NCBI RefSeq assembly: GCF_018449515.1
Contig: NZ_JAAVUQ010000001.1
Coordinates: forward strand, 310,001 to 374,000
Source: Caballeronia sp. dw_19
GTDB lineage: Bacteria > Pseudomonadota > Gammaproteobacteria > Burkholderiales > Burkholderiaceae
DNA length: 64,000 nt
Direction: 5' to 3'
Shown piece by piece: positions 1 to 8,350 of the stretch; within the stretch, counting starts at the first letter, position 1, and each line of letters starts with the position of its first letter. The notes under the pieces were generated by a model. That model was not told where the DNA came from. It worked only from the letters and a program-made list of their open reading frames with translations, and did no database searches. The position numbers and the translations under genes are program-made.

Positions 1-1288
1 CGTGCGCGCGCTTGAGGTACTCACCCCATTCGTACGTAACAATCTTCGCCTTGACGCCGATTTTGGCCCAGTCGGCCTGAATCATTTCTGCCATCAGCCG
101 CGAATCGGGGTTGTACGGGCGTTGTACCGGCATCGACCACAGCGAGATTTCAAAACCGTTGGGAACGCCAGCTTTCTTCAGAAGCGCGCGAGCCTGGTCC
201 GGATCGTAGGCTGCACCCTTGAGCGATTTATCAAACGGCCATTGCGTAGGCGGCATCGCATTGTCTGCCAGTTGCCCTGCCCCCTGATACACCGACTTGA
301 TGATGGCCGGCTTGTTGATGGCCATGTCCAGCGCCCGACGCACGTCGGCGTTGTCCAGCGGCTTATGAGTCACGTTGTAGGAGAGGTATCCCACGTTGAA
401 GCCGGCCGCCTCCTGCACAACCAGCTTCGGGTCTGCCTTAAGCGACGGCACCTCGCTCGGTCGTGGATAACTCGTAATCTGGCACTCGCCGGCCTTGAGT
501 TTCTGCGAGCGCACCGCCGGGTCCGTCACGATGGAAAAGACGAGCTTTGAGAGCTTGACGACGCCTGGATTCCAGTAATCGAGGTTGGCCTTGTACCGGA
601 TCGTCGCGTCCTTCGTATAACTCTGAAGCGCGAATGGTCCAGTTCCGACCGGCAACTGATTGATTTGGGCCGCCTTCCCGGCCTTGAGGAGTTGTTCAGC
701 GTATTGCGCTGAGAGGATGGACGCGAACGGCATGGCGATATTCTGGACGAACGGCGCAGACGCGGTGTGCAGCGTAAATCGAACGGTGTAAGGGTCGAGC
801 GCTTCGACTCGGTCGATGGTCTTGTCCAGCGCCATGTCAGTGAAGTACGGGAACTCGACCGGATAGGCTCGGCCGAATGCCAGGTTCGAATCCCGCATCC
901 GGTTGAACGTGAAAAGCACGTCGTCGGCGTTGAAGTCCCGGGAGGGCTTGAACCAGTCGGTCGTCTGGAACTTGACTCCATGCCTGAGATGGAACGTGTA
1001 CTGCAAGCCATCAGGCGAGACGTCCCAGCTCGTTGCCAGTGCCGGTGTCACCTGCGTGGTGCCGCGAACGAACTCAACAAGACGGTTGTAAATGGGATAG
1101 GCGCCTGCAGCGTTATCGACGGTCGAGGTGTATTGCCCCGGGTCGAAACCGGCGGGGCTAGCTTCCGAGCAATAGATAAGGAGTCCTGCTGGAGACTGGG
1201 CCGCCTGACTCAGCGGCGCATTCAGGGCCGCCAGTGAAACGAATGCAAACGAAGCAAAGAACAACGGCTTGAACTTCCAGGTATTCAT
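1..1288 (-). CDS. DppA-like peptide ABC transporter substrate-binding protein (3' end outside window)
   Basis: Periplasmic binding protein of the SBP_bac_5 (dipeptide/oligopeptide) family, delivering peptides or similar solutes to an ABC importer. The reverse-strand frame is open without interruption from an ATG at 1288 to the window edge, giving about 429 of the usual ~535 residues. It starts with a signal peptide (MNTWKFKPLFFASFAF, cleavage near SQAAQS). The body follows E. coli DppA closely: YCSEASPAGFDP near the N-terminus, then YNRLVEF, FNADDVLFTFNRM, GTGPFALQSY, NVGYLSYNV, MPVQRPYNPDSR and YEWGEYLKR. The C-terminal ~100 residues and any permease genes lie to the left of the window. The gene is divergent from the LysR gene at 1583, which may control it. 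Family is clear; the ligand is not. Given the nearby amidases, an amide or peptide-like solute is possible. Confidence 0.9.
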   Translation of the reverse strand, partial: MNTWKFKPLFFASFAFVSLAALNAPLSQAAQSPAGLLIYCSEASPAGFDPGQYTSTVDNAAGAYPIYNRLVEFVRGTTQVTPALATSWDVSPDGLQYTFHLRHGVKFQTTDWFKPSRDFNADDVLFTFNRMRDSNLAFGRAYPVEFPYFTDMALDKTIDRVEALDPYTVRFTLHTASAPFVQNIAMPFASILSAQYAEQLLKAGKAAQINQLPVGTGPFALQSYTKDATIRYKANLDYWNPGVVKLSKLVFSIVTDPAVRSQKLKAGECQITSYPRPSEVPSLKADPKLVVQEAAGFNVGYLSYNVTHKPLDNADVRRALDMAINKPAIIKSVYQGAGQLADNAMPPTQWPFDKSLKGAAYDPDQARALLKKAGVPNGFEISLWSMPVQRPYNPDSRLMAEMIQADWAKIGVKAKIVTYEWGEYLKRAH

Positions 1289-1338
1289 CGAAAACTCCAT
1301 GTAGCTGATTTTTGCTGTCTCGATTCGAGTTCTGGCTG

Positions 1339-1353
1339 GCCACCTTCCGTGGC
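1339..1353. promoter_or_regulatory. Candidate LysR-type dyad between the binding-protein and LysR genes
   Basis: GCCAC-N5-GTGGC is a perfect 15-bp dyad in the 294-bp divergent intergenic region 1289-1582, about 50 bases upstream of the binding-protein start. LysR proteins usually bind short interrupted dyads in such divergent promoters, so it is a plausible operator for the adjacent regulator. It could equally be chance. Directly before the LysR start (1566-1590) there is also a short GGGTAA(T/C) repetition. Nothing else stands out in this gap. Confidence 0.3.
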
Positions 1354-1582
1354 ATCTGGCCAAATCCTGCACCTATTCTTAACCTGCATTAATCGGTAGA
1401 TTGCCGAACCGGACGGTCATCCCACCCTGTCAAAAGGCTTAACTGGATACGGACCGTCCCCGCGTCTCCTTCTGGAGCAACCTGTTACCGGAACGCATGC
1501 CGAGATTTTTGTACGCCTATTTTCGTGACACAATCCATCATTTCTACATCGACTAATTAGCCTGGCTAATGGGTAACGGGTA

Positions 1583-2542
1583 ATGGGTAATCGAAAGTTG
1601 GATACCGCGCTCGTGCCCGGCCTGTGGTTCTTCAAGGTCGCGGCCGAATCGGGCACCTTCGCGAGAGCGGCAGAGGAACTGTGCGTCACGCAAAGCGCGG
1701 TGAGCCAGCGCGTCCGTGCACTCGAAGACCGGCTTGATACGAAGCTGTTTGAGCGAGCGGGACGGGAAGTGAAGCTCACAGCGAGTGGACTGATGCTGCT
1801 CGGCGCGGTACGGGAAGGGTTTGCCGGCCTGCAAACCGGGCTTGACCGGCTGCCGCGCGACCAGACGACGACCGTACTGAAGGTGCGGTGCGCGCCATCG
1901 CTCGCGCTTGAGTGGCTGACGCCGCGGCTTCACGACTTCATGCGTCAACACCCCGACGTCTCCGTTTCGATCTTTGCAGACTGGACGTACACGGACCGCG
2001 TGCAGTTCGAACGAGATGCAATCGATGTAGCAGTCGGATACGGAGACCCCGGGATTCAAGGCCGGCAACTGCTGGTCTCGCTGCCGGAACTCGTGAGGCC
2101 CGTCTGCTCGCCGGATATCTACGGCGACCTGAACGGGACGCTGCCCTCTTCGGCGGCGGTAGTTCTTCTGCATGACGTGGCGCCGGGTGTCGACGCGGCC
2201 CCTAACGTCGAATGGATGCATTGGACCGACGCGCGGGGCGCCGTCAGTTCCCGGCGGACGACCGACCTGCACTTCAATCTCGCGTGGCTTGCCTACCAGG
2301 CAGCGATCGAAAGCCGCGGTGTTGCAATCGGCCGATCCTTACTGGTCGACAGGTTGCTGCGAGAGCGGCGACTGGTGTTCGCGAATGACCAGCCTGCGCC
2401 GGAAGCTTCGTCTTACTTTGTCCTCGCCGCGATCGTGCCACCGCCCGGTTCGCCGATTCACCGATTCGTCGAGTGGCTCACTGCGGAATTGTCGGCTTCG
2501 CTGGACAAGGCGCGCTCCCTGTTCCTTGAGTACTCGCACTAA
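1583..2542 (+). CDS. LysR-family transcriptional regulator
   Basis: A 319-residue LysR-type regulator. The N-terminal winged helix-turn-helix covers roughly residues 10-65: the FFKVAAESGTFARAAEELCVT and QSAVSQRVRALEDRL stretch is the classic LysR recognition region, here closest to the GcvA/AmpR type. The remainder is a substrate-binding-like effector domain (TVLKVRCAPSLALEWLTPRL onwards), ending at a normal family length. It is transcribed divergently from the DppA-like binding-protein gene, the usual layout for a LysR protein and its target. The ATG at 1583 is embedded in a short GGGTAA repetition and has only a weak ribosome-binding site, so the exact start is less certain than the identity. 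The effector cannot be deduced. Confidence 0.93.
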   Translation: MGNRKLDTALVPGLWFFKVAAESGTFARAAEELCVTQSAVSQRVRALEDRLDTKLFERAGREVKLTASGLMLLGAVREGFAGLQTGLDRLPRDQTTTVLKVRCAPSLALEWLTPRLHDFMRQHPDVSVSIFADWTYTDRVQFERDAIDVAVGYGDPGIQGRQLLVSLPELVRPVCSPDIYGDLNGTLPSSAAVVLLHDVAPGVDAAPNVEWMHWTDARGAVSSRRTTDLHFNLAWLAYQAAIESRGVAIGRSLLVDRLLRERRLVFANDQPAPEASSYFVLAAIVPPPGSPIHRFVEWLTAELSASLDKARSLFLEYSH

Positions 2543-2622
2543 CCGAGCACTTCCGTAGCGCTGGGGACGTCGTATTACCAACCGAATGCCACGAATCGCC
2601 CTCCGTTGATCTGATTCCCTAG

Positions 2623-2853
2623 TTGTATATCGATCTGTACAACGCATCGATATCTCAAGACGCCGATACGGTGCAGCAATTCTTCTATAAGCAACTCCCG
2701 TTGCTCAATAGCAGCTTACCAATAACGATCAACGCGGGGCTCCGGTTGCAAGGCTTCGAGGCCGGGGCGCCTCGCAGCCCGCTGCTCCCATTGTCCGAGG
2801 ACGGCATGGTCGAACTGAAAGCGCTGAAGCAGCCAGCCGGCAGCCAATCGTAA
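2623..2853 (+). pseudogene. C-terminal remnant of a DapA/NanA-family (dihydrodipicolinate synthase-like) lyase
   Basis: This frame encodes about 76 residues matching only the C-terminal end of the dihydrodipicolinate synthase / N-acetylneuraminate lyase family: LYNASISQDADTVQQFF, then LPLLNSS, NAGLRLQGFEAGAPRSPLLP and LSEDGMVELKAL, corresponding to the family pattern of a late helix, KAALRLLG, GPPRxPLxPLSEE and the last helix. The catalytic (beta/alpha)8 barrel with its Schiff-base Lys is absent. An in-frame TAG at 2620-2622 directly precedes the fragment, and the only possible start is TTG. It is therefore read as the tail of a deleted gene rather than a functional small protein. The deletion junction would lie between the LysR gene and 2623. 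Confidence 0.6.
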
Positions 2854-3028
2854 GACGATATAGGCGCTGCAAAGTGAGCTTTTGCCCACAACCGCATCGC
2901 GCCCGGATACTCCCGCGGCCCTGCTTCTCCCGTCCACCAAGGCGCAATGCGATGCCGCTCACAAGAACGAAAGCGAGTTGTCCGGGGAAGGTGCGGCTCT
3001 TACCATTACGTCAGCTATCTCGCAACGC

Positions 3029-3859
3029 ATGGAGCGTAAATTGACATCATCGAATGAAGACACGATCGCCAGCAACGACGCGCTGATGCGCGCGACGATT
3101 AACGCGGTCCAGGCTGCCGGCAACCACATGAAGGACATTTTTTCGCCCGATGCCCGGCCTTCGGACCTGCAAGGGCTGGTCAAGGCAATCCACGCAAACG
3201 ACGCCGAATCTCTGGCCGTCATGCAAGAAGCACTGCTTACTGCTCGTCCGCAAGCGAGCTGGTCTGAAGACGAGCTCGAAAGCGGCGAGTTGCCGCCGGG
3301 GGAATGGTGGGTCACCGACCCCGTGGAAGGCAACATCAATCATATCCACGGGATGACCGACTGGTGCGTGACCGCAACCCTGGTGAAGGATAACCAGCCC
3401 GAATTGACCGTCGTGTATCTCCCCCTCACCGGCAATACCTATACCGCAACGCGAGGCGGCGGCGCTTACCTCGACGGGGTTCGGATCGAACCGTCGCGCA
3501 AAAAGGAACTCAACGCCGCGCTGGTCGGGACAGGTCAGGCGAAACCCGGCGAGGACGCCGCCACCTTCCGTCGAATTGGTGAATCCGTCACGGCGATGCT
3601 GAGCTCGGCGCTGGTTGCACGCGTCTCGGTTCCGGCCACCCTGCAGTTGATCCATGTTGCCGCGGGACGCATGGATGTTTTCTGGCAGTTCAGCCAGGTA
3701 CGTTCCGGCCTGGTTGCCGGGGCGTTGCTGGTTAGCGAGGCCGGCGGCACCGTGACCGATACGCACGGCCGGCCGTGGCATCTTGCTAGCGACGATTTTC
3801 TCGCCGCTGCGCCGGCGCTGCACGAGGCATCGGTTAACGTGTTGTCGAAGATCCTGTGA
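3029..3859 (+). CDS. Inositol monophosphatase-family protein with altered metal-site motifs
   Basis: About 276 residues with the sugar-phosphatase (IMPase/FBPase) fold. The motif WVTDPVEGNINHIHGMTDWC corresponds to the family's WxDPxDGTxNF(I/V)HG, and TATRGGGAYLDGVRI corresponds to the usual A..G.GA..NG.. element. Key positions deviate: the second Asp of DPxDGT is Glu (DPVEGN), and the C-terminal W-D-x-A-A-G is R-S-G-L-V-A-G. Mg2+ chemistry may be changed or lost. The frame is open from further upstream, but the N-terminal homology begins after the ATG at 3029. A TTG at 3041 with GGAG seven bases before it is an alternative start. Its TGA overlaps the GTG of the methyltransferase gene (GTGA at 3856-3859), so the two are probably translationally coupled. 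Confidence 0.72.
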   Translation: MERKLTSSNEDTIASNDALMRATINAVQAAGNHMKDIFSPDARPSDLQGLVKAIHANDAESLAVMQEALLTARPQASWSEDELESGELPPGEWWVTDPVEGNINHIHGMTDWCVTATLVKDNQPELTVVYLPLTGNTYTATRGGGAYLDGVRIEPSRKKELNAALVGTGQAKPGEDAATFRRIGESVTAMLSSALVARVSVPATLQLIHVAAGRMDVFWQFSQVRSGLVAGALLVSEAGGTVTDTHGRPWHLASDDFLAAAPALHEASVNVLSKIL

Positions 3860-4518
3860 ACACACTCAATCATCCCGCGGTATCCATGTTGCTTGACCAG
3901 TTATTTGCGGCATCGGACACTACCAAGGCCGAATTCTCTCGCCAGTTTTCGAACCTGAACGCCCTCGAAAGAAACAGGCTGGTCGCCGACAGCAGCCACC
4001 GAGAACTGTATGCGTATGCAAAGAACGCACATCTCGCGGTTTCGCGCAGCACCGGCAAACTGCTGTATGTATTGGCCCGGCTGATGAACGCCCGCACGAT
4101 CGTGGAGTTCGGGACATCGTTCGGCGTATCGACAATTCACCTTGCCGCCGCCGTGAAAGACAACGGCGGCGGCAAGGTGACCAGCACCGAAGCGGAGTCG
4201 TCCAAGGTAATCCGCGCACGCGAGAACCTCGCGAACGCGGGTTTGGCGCAATGGGCGGACATCCTCGAAGGGGATGCGCTGGAGACGCTGTCATCGCACG
4301 CGCCGCCTGCAATCGATGCGCTCTTTCTCGACGGGGCCAAGCCGCTCTATCCACAAGTCTTCGCACTCCTTGAACCGCAACTGCGTGTTGGAGGGCTGGT
4401 CATTGCCGATAACGCCGAAGGCAGTCCTGACTACCTTTCCGAAATCCGCAACGACCCGCGCTATTGTTCGGTGCGCATTCACGAGGACGTCGAGTTGTCG
4501 ATCAAGCTGGAAGAATAA
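3856..4518 (+). CDS. Class I SAM-dependent O-methyltransferase
   Basis: A 220-residue cytosolic methyltransferase of the O-methyltransferase family 3 (CCoAMT-like) type. The glycine-rich SAM loop is EFGTSFGVST (motif I). It is followed by an acidic residue after the next strand (TSTEAESSK), the DILEGDALE segment, ALFLDGAKPLYPQV (the family's DADK metal/substrate loop, here DGAK) and GGLVIADNA. Length and motif order fit the family. The GTG start overlaps the stop of the preceding phosphatase-like gene, and an amidase gene follows 85 bases downstream on the same strand, so the three probably form one transcription unit. The acceptor substrate is unknown; a hydroxylated aromatic or similar small metabolite would fit the family. 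Confidence 0.85.
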   Translation: MNTLNHPAVSMLLDQLFAASDTTKAEFSRQFSNLNALERNRLVADSSHRELYAYAKNAHLAVSRSTGKLLYVLARLMNARTIVEFGTSFGVSTIHLAAAVKDNGGGKVTSTEAESSKVIRARENLANAGLAQWADILEGDALETLSSHAPPAIDALFLDGAKPLYPQVFALLEPQLRVGGLVIADNAEGSPDYLSEIRNDPRYCSVRIHEDVELSIKLEE

Positions 4519-4603
4519 AACCCGCGTTGGTACGCACGCGCATTCCCGGCACGCTTGAAGTCCGGTCCAGATACGCGGGACTCTTATGTGAGGAGACTCA
4601 AAA

Positions 4604-6037
4604 GTGAAAACCGTCGACGAGCGATCTGCTGCTCTGGTGAATTTGAGCGCGACAGATGCCATAGCCGCGATGAAACGAGGCGACGTTACCGCGGAAGCCT
4701 ATGCCACCGCGCTACTGGACCGTGCAGGCGAACAGAGCGCGCTCAACGCCTTCGTGACCCTGCCTCCCGCTCAAGTGATGCAGGCCGCGCGTGCAGCGGA
4801 TCTCAAGCGCGCGAGCCACCAGGCGCTCGGCTTGCTCCACGGACTGCCGATACCCGTCAAGGACAGCATCAATACGCACACCTTAAGGACGACGAACGGA
4901 ACGCATGCGCTACGCGACTTTCAGCCTGAGGCCGACGCCGAACTGGTACGACGGCTGGTGGACGAGGGCGCGATCGTGATGGGCAAGACCAACCTGACGG
5001 AGCTCTCGTTTGGCTGGACCAGTAATAACGAAACCTTCGGCGCCGTGCGCAACCCCTACGATCTTCGACGTGTTCCCGGTGGCAGTAGCGGCGGTTCCGC
5101 CGCGGCCGTGGCGGCCAGAATAGCGCCGCTGGCAGTTGCGGCGGATACATTGGGATCCATACGGGTCCCCGCAAGCTTTTGTGGGCTGGCGGGACTACGA
5201 CCGACGTTCGGACGCTATCCGAATGAAGGTGCATTCGCGCTAACCAATCAGAAGCTGGACCAGGTCGGCGCACTCGCCCGCTGCGTCGACGACCTTGCGT
5301 TGTTCGATTCCGCCTTGACCGGAGACCACACGCCGATCAACACCACGACGCTTGCGGGCGCGCGTATCGGCGTATGTTCGTTCTACGAAAGCGGCCTTGA
5401 TCCAGACGTGGAGCGTGTCTACTACGACGCGCTGGCGCGCTTGAGCGATGCTGGCGCCATCATCGTCCGGTCAGACATTCCTCCGATGATGACCCGCGCG
5501 TTCGAGATCGCAGCGACCATCATGCTTTACGAAACCGCGCATGGCATCGAACGTCTCCTGACCGCGAACGAAATTTCGCTAACGTTCGATGAATTGTTCG
5601 AGCAGGTCGGCGAAGGGATTAAAAGCCTCATCAGGCAAGTCGCCCTGCCGCCAAACCGGCCGACGAACGACGCCTACGTTGACATGCTGCGCCAACGCGA
5701 AGGCATCAAGGCGAGTATCCGCAGCCATTTCGAGCAACATGGCATCGTCGCTATGGCATTTCCAGCGACCGCGGCATTGCCACCGTTCATCGGGCAAGAA
5801 AGCGAAGTCGAAATCAACGGCAAGACGGTTTCGTTCTTCGACGCTTTCGGCCGCAACACGGCGTTGAGCGCGGCGGGTGGGATTCCTGGACTGGTGCTGC
5901 CTGCAGGCACTTCGTCTGCGCAAACGCTTCCGGTTGGCATCGAGCTTGTTGCCCTCCCCGGACAGGACCGGGCACTCCTGTCGCTGGGCCGTTCTGTCGA
6001 GACGGTGCTGCCGCCGACGACGCTTCCCAACGGATGA
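4604..6037 (+). CDS. Amidase-signature hydrolase (indoleacetamide/mandelamide hydrolase-like)
   Basis: A 477-residue member of the amidase signature family, which hydrolyses carboxamides to acids plus ammonia through a Ser-cisSer-Lys triad. The triad is visible: K86 (PIPVKDS), S161 ([12 protein letters not shown]) and the nucleophile S185 ([14 protein letters not shown]). The 24-residue spacing between the serines matches FAAH and related enzymes. The usual DTGGS is DTLGS here, a conservative oddity next to the nucleophile. The GTG start at 4604 is supported by GAGGAG about 10 bases upstream. A second amidase of the same type lies at 6887-8272 on the opposite strand; the two diverge clearly in sequence, so they are not a recent duplication. 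Substrate unknown. Confidence 0.88.
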   Translation: MKTVDERSAALVNLSATDAIAAMKRGDVTAEAYATALLDRAGEQSALNAFVTLPPAQVMQAARAADLKRASHQALGLLHGLPIPVKDSINTHTLRTTNGTHALRDFQPEADAELVRRLVDEGAIVMGKTNLTELSFGWTSNNETFGAVRNPYDLRRVPGGSSGGSAAAVAARIAPLAVAADTLGSIRVPASFCGLAGLRPTFGRYPNEGAFALTNQKLDQVGALARCVDDLALFDSALTGDHTPINTTTLAGARIGVCSFYESGLDPDVERVYYDALARLSDAGAIIVRSDIPPMMTRAFEIAATIMLYETAHGIERLLTANEISLTFDELFEQVGEGIKSLIRQVALPPNRPTNDAYVDMLRQREGIKASIRSHFEQHGIVAMAFPATAALPPFIGQESEVEINGKTVSFFDAFGRNTALSAAGGIPGLVLPAGTSSAQTLPVGIELVALPGQDRALLSLGRSVETVLPPTTLPNG

Positions 6038-6065
6038 GCGCAACGCCGAATGGCGGCGACGCATC

Positions 6066-6089
6066 GGTGTGACGCGCGGTGTGACGCGC
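6066..6089. repeat. Two perfect 12-bp tandem repeats upstream of the TetR gene
   Basis: GGTGTGACGCGC occurs twice head to tail (6066-6077 and 6078-6089), in the 148-bp gap between the amidase stop and the TetR start, about 100 bases before the TetR ATG. Direct repeats of one helical turn in front of a regulator gene are candidate protein-binding sites. No dyad symmetry typical of a TetR operator is seen within them, so the role is uncertain. Confidence 0.35.
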
Positions 6090-6185
6090 GGCTTGCCGCC
6101 CCATGGCAGCCGGCAGCCGCTTGCAAACCTCCCCACGACAGGTGCGATAAAATCAATTGCGCATCGTGAGCCAACGAGGATCCCC

Positions 6186-6806
6186 ATGTCAAACGACCAG
6201 CCATCCGACCCCCTCAGCCCGAGAAAGTTGCCCGCACAGGGCCGGGCTGCAAAGACTGTCGACACGATCCTCGACGCGGCGGCCGACGTCCTCGACCGCT
6301 TGGGCCTTGAAGGCTACAACACCAACTATATTGCGGATCGGGCCGGGGTCAGCATCGGCTCGCTGTATCAGTATTTCCCGAGCAAGGATGCCGTCACGGC
6401 GGCGTTGATCGAGCGCGGACATCAGCGGATTCTTTCCGCAATCAGTGAGTACGACCACGGCGACGATTGGCGACGTGCACTGGAACACGTGATAAGCGTG
6501 GCCGCGGAGCATCAGTTGTCGCGGCCGCAACTCGCCCGCCTGCTCGACTACGAGGAAAGCCGCCTGTCTATTTCCGGGCGCGACGGGCATATCGCCCGGG
6601 AGGTCCACGGCGTGATTACGCAAATCGTCTCGGGCGCCGCCGAGAGGAATGGTCAGGATCCTGCCGCCGCTGCATCGGATGTGATGGCGCTCACCCGAAC
6701 GCTGAGCGATGCGGCGAGTGAACGAGGGGATACGGATATGGAAAGCCTTCGACGCAGAATTTCGCGAGCTGCATTCGGATACCTGGAAGGCGACGGGATC
6801 AAGTGA
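6186..6806 (+). CDS. TetR/AcrR-family transcriptional regulator
   Basis: A 206-residue TetR-type repressor. The DNA-binding domain is near residues 18-65: DTILDAAADVLDRLGLEGYNT, then IADRAGVSIGSLYQYFPSKDA, a textbook TetR helix-turn-helix. The C-terminal ligand domain shows no recognisable pocket motif. The ATG at 6186 is preceded by GAGGA at 6176-6180, giving strong start support even though the frame stays open further upstream. It lies between two convergent amidase genes, which suggests local control of amide metabolism, but no operator was identified with confidence. Confidence 0.9.
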   Translation: MSNDQPSDPLSPRKLPAQGRAAKTVDTILDAAADVLDRLGLEGYNTNYIADRAGVSIGSLYQYFPSKDAVTAALIERGHQRILSAISEYDHGDDWRRALEHVISVAAEHQLSRPQLARLLDYEESRLSISGRDGHIAREVHGVITQIVSGAAERNGQDPAAAASDVMALTRTLSDAASERGDTDMESLRRRISRAAFGYLEGDGIK

Positions 6807-6886
6807 AGGTATCAGCCGGAGGTGAAGGGGATCGTCACACGCGCTAACGTTTTCATATGGAATTTCGGCAGCGCATGCGAACCGTG

Positions 6887-8272
6887 TCACGGTGCGAGGC
6901 GAACCGAAGGCATCACCCGTTCGATTGCCGCGGCTATGGCGAGCAGCCGGCGGTCGCTGCCCTCCGGTCCATCCAGCTCAAGACCCACGGGTAGTCCCGC
7001 TTCAACAAGGCCCGCCGGCAGGCTGATGCCGGGAAGCCCTGCGTTGCTGGCGTAGTCGGTATGACGGATGAAGGTCGCGAACGTGGGCACCTGCTCCCCT
7101 TCCAGTTCCACGGTTTCGTCAGCGCCGATCGGCCGTGCCGTCATTGGGGAAGTGGGAAGAATAATCGCATCGAGGCGGTGAGCGCGGAAGCATTGGCGGT
7201 ATGCCTCTTTCAGCTTGAGGCGGGCGGTCAGGGCGTCTGCATAGGCCGTTTCCGGAACGGGATTGTCCATGGCAAGCCGCATGATCTGTGCAACGTCCGG
7301 ACTCCTGATTTCATCGATGACGGACTGAATCGTCAAAGCGCTTCCGCGTGAACGCAAATAGGCCGGAAGATCCCTGATCAGCTCGTACAGCACAACCGGA
7401 AAACCGATCGCCGCATTCAAGGGCTCCAGATTTTCGACTGTCACTTCCACCAGAATGACACCTGCCTTGCGAAGCACGTCGAGCGCTTCCTCGCAGACCT
7501 TTTGAACGTCACGTTCCAGCCTTTCCCACGTAGCGTGACGCAGTAGTCCCAAGCGTAAGCCCGACAATTCGACCGCCTCGTGGGCGTGATCGCCCGTGAC
7601 CACCGCATCGAGAAGCGCGACGTCTTCGACGCATCGCGCCATGGGTCCGGCAGTATCGCGGGTATGCGAAATCGGCACGATTCCGGCCTGCGGATAACGG
7701 CCCGCCGTTGGTCTCAAACCCACCACGCCGCACAACGCCGCCGGCAGTCGAATGGACCCTCCCGTGTCGGTACCGATCGCGCCCGGCACCAGTCCCGCAG
7801 CCAATGCTGCGCTGTTCCCGCCGCTGCTGCCTCCCGGCGATAACCCGAGATCCAACGGATGGCGGCAAGGCCCTAGCCAACCGTTGTTGCTGGTAATTCC
7901 CAAGGCAAGTTCGTGCATGCTCAGCTTGCCGAAGAATAGCGCTCCGGCGTCGAACAGTTTCGAGGCGACCGGAGCATGTTTCGCCGCGAAGTTGGCGCGC
8001 AATTTCCTTGTGCCTGCGGTCGTTGCGACACCGCGGACGTCGATGTTGTCCTTGAAGGCGATTGGAATACCCGCGAGCGGTCCCGCTTTCGGTTGATCGT
8101 CGAAAAGCCGGGCTTCTCGAAGCAGGCGTGCGGTATCCAGATTCACGAAGCAGTTCAATGCTGAACGGCGGCCGGCTTCCTCGATCAATGCGCTTACATA
8201 CTCGGCGCTCGAGAACTGCTTCGTTTGCAGACCATGACGGACATCCACGATGGAGAGATTGATCAAGTTCAT
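6887..8272 (-). CDS. Amidase-signature hydrolase, second copy
   Basis: A 461-residue amidase signature enzyme with the full consensus triad: K74 (IPIAFKDN), S149 (SPGGSSGGNSAA) and nucleophile S173 (GTDTGGSIRLPAALCG), again spaced by 24 residues. This copy keeps the canonical DTGGS, unlike the neighbour at 4604. It runs against the TetR gene (stop at 6806) and is 78 bases upstream of the porin gene on the same strand, so the amidase and porin may be co-transcribed or the porin may have its own promoter. Members resemble indoleacetamide hydrolases and Asp-tRNA/Glu-tRNA amidotransferase subunit A. A free-standing gene without gatB/gatC partners points to a small-amide hydrolase. Confidence 0.9.
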   Translation of the reverse strand: MNLINLSIVDVRHGLQTKQFSSAEYVSALIEEAGRRSALNCFVNLDTARLLREARLFDDQPKAGPLAGIPIAFKDNIDVRGVATTAGTRKLRANFAAKHAPVASKLFDAGALFFGKLSMHELALGITSNNGWLGPCRHPLDLGLSPGGSSGGNSAALAAGLVPGAIGTDTGGSIRLPAALCGVVGLRPTAGRYPQAGIVPISHTRDTAGPMARCVEDVALLDAVVTGDHAHEAVELSGLRLGLLRHATWERLERDVQKVCEEALDVLRKAGVILVEVTVENLEPLNAAIGFPVVLYELIRDLPAYLRSRGSALTIQSVIDEIRSPDVAQIMRLAMDNPVPETAYADALTARLKLKEAYRQCFRAHRLDAIILPTSPMTARPIGADETVELEGEQVPTFATFIRHTDYASNAGLPGISLPAGLVEAGLPVGLELDGPEGSDRRLLAIAAAIERVMPSVRLAP

Positions 8273-8350
8273 ATCGGCCTGAAGTTAAAAGAGCGGCCCT
8301 ATTGCCGCAATGGGAATGGATGCCTGTTCCGAAGCAACGATCGCTATCCC

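Noticed and set aside
882-900. GGTTCGAATCCCGC resembles a tRNA T-arm
   Set aside because: It lies inside the DppA-like coding sequence (reverse strand, DSNLAFG); no acceptor, D or anticodon arm could be built around it.
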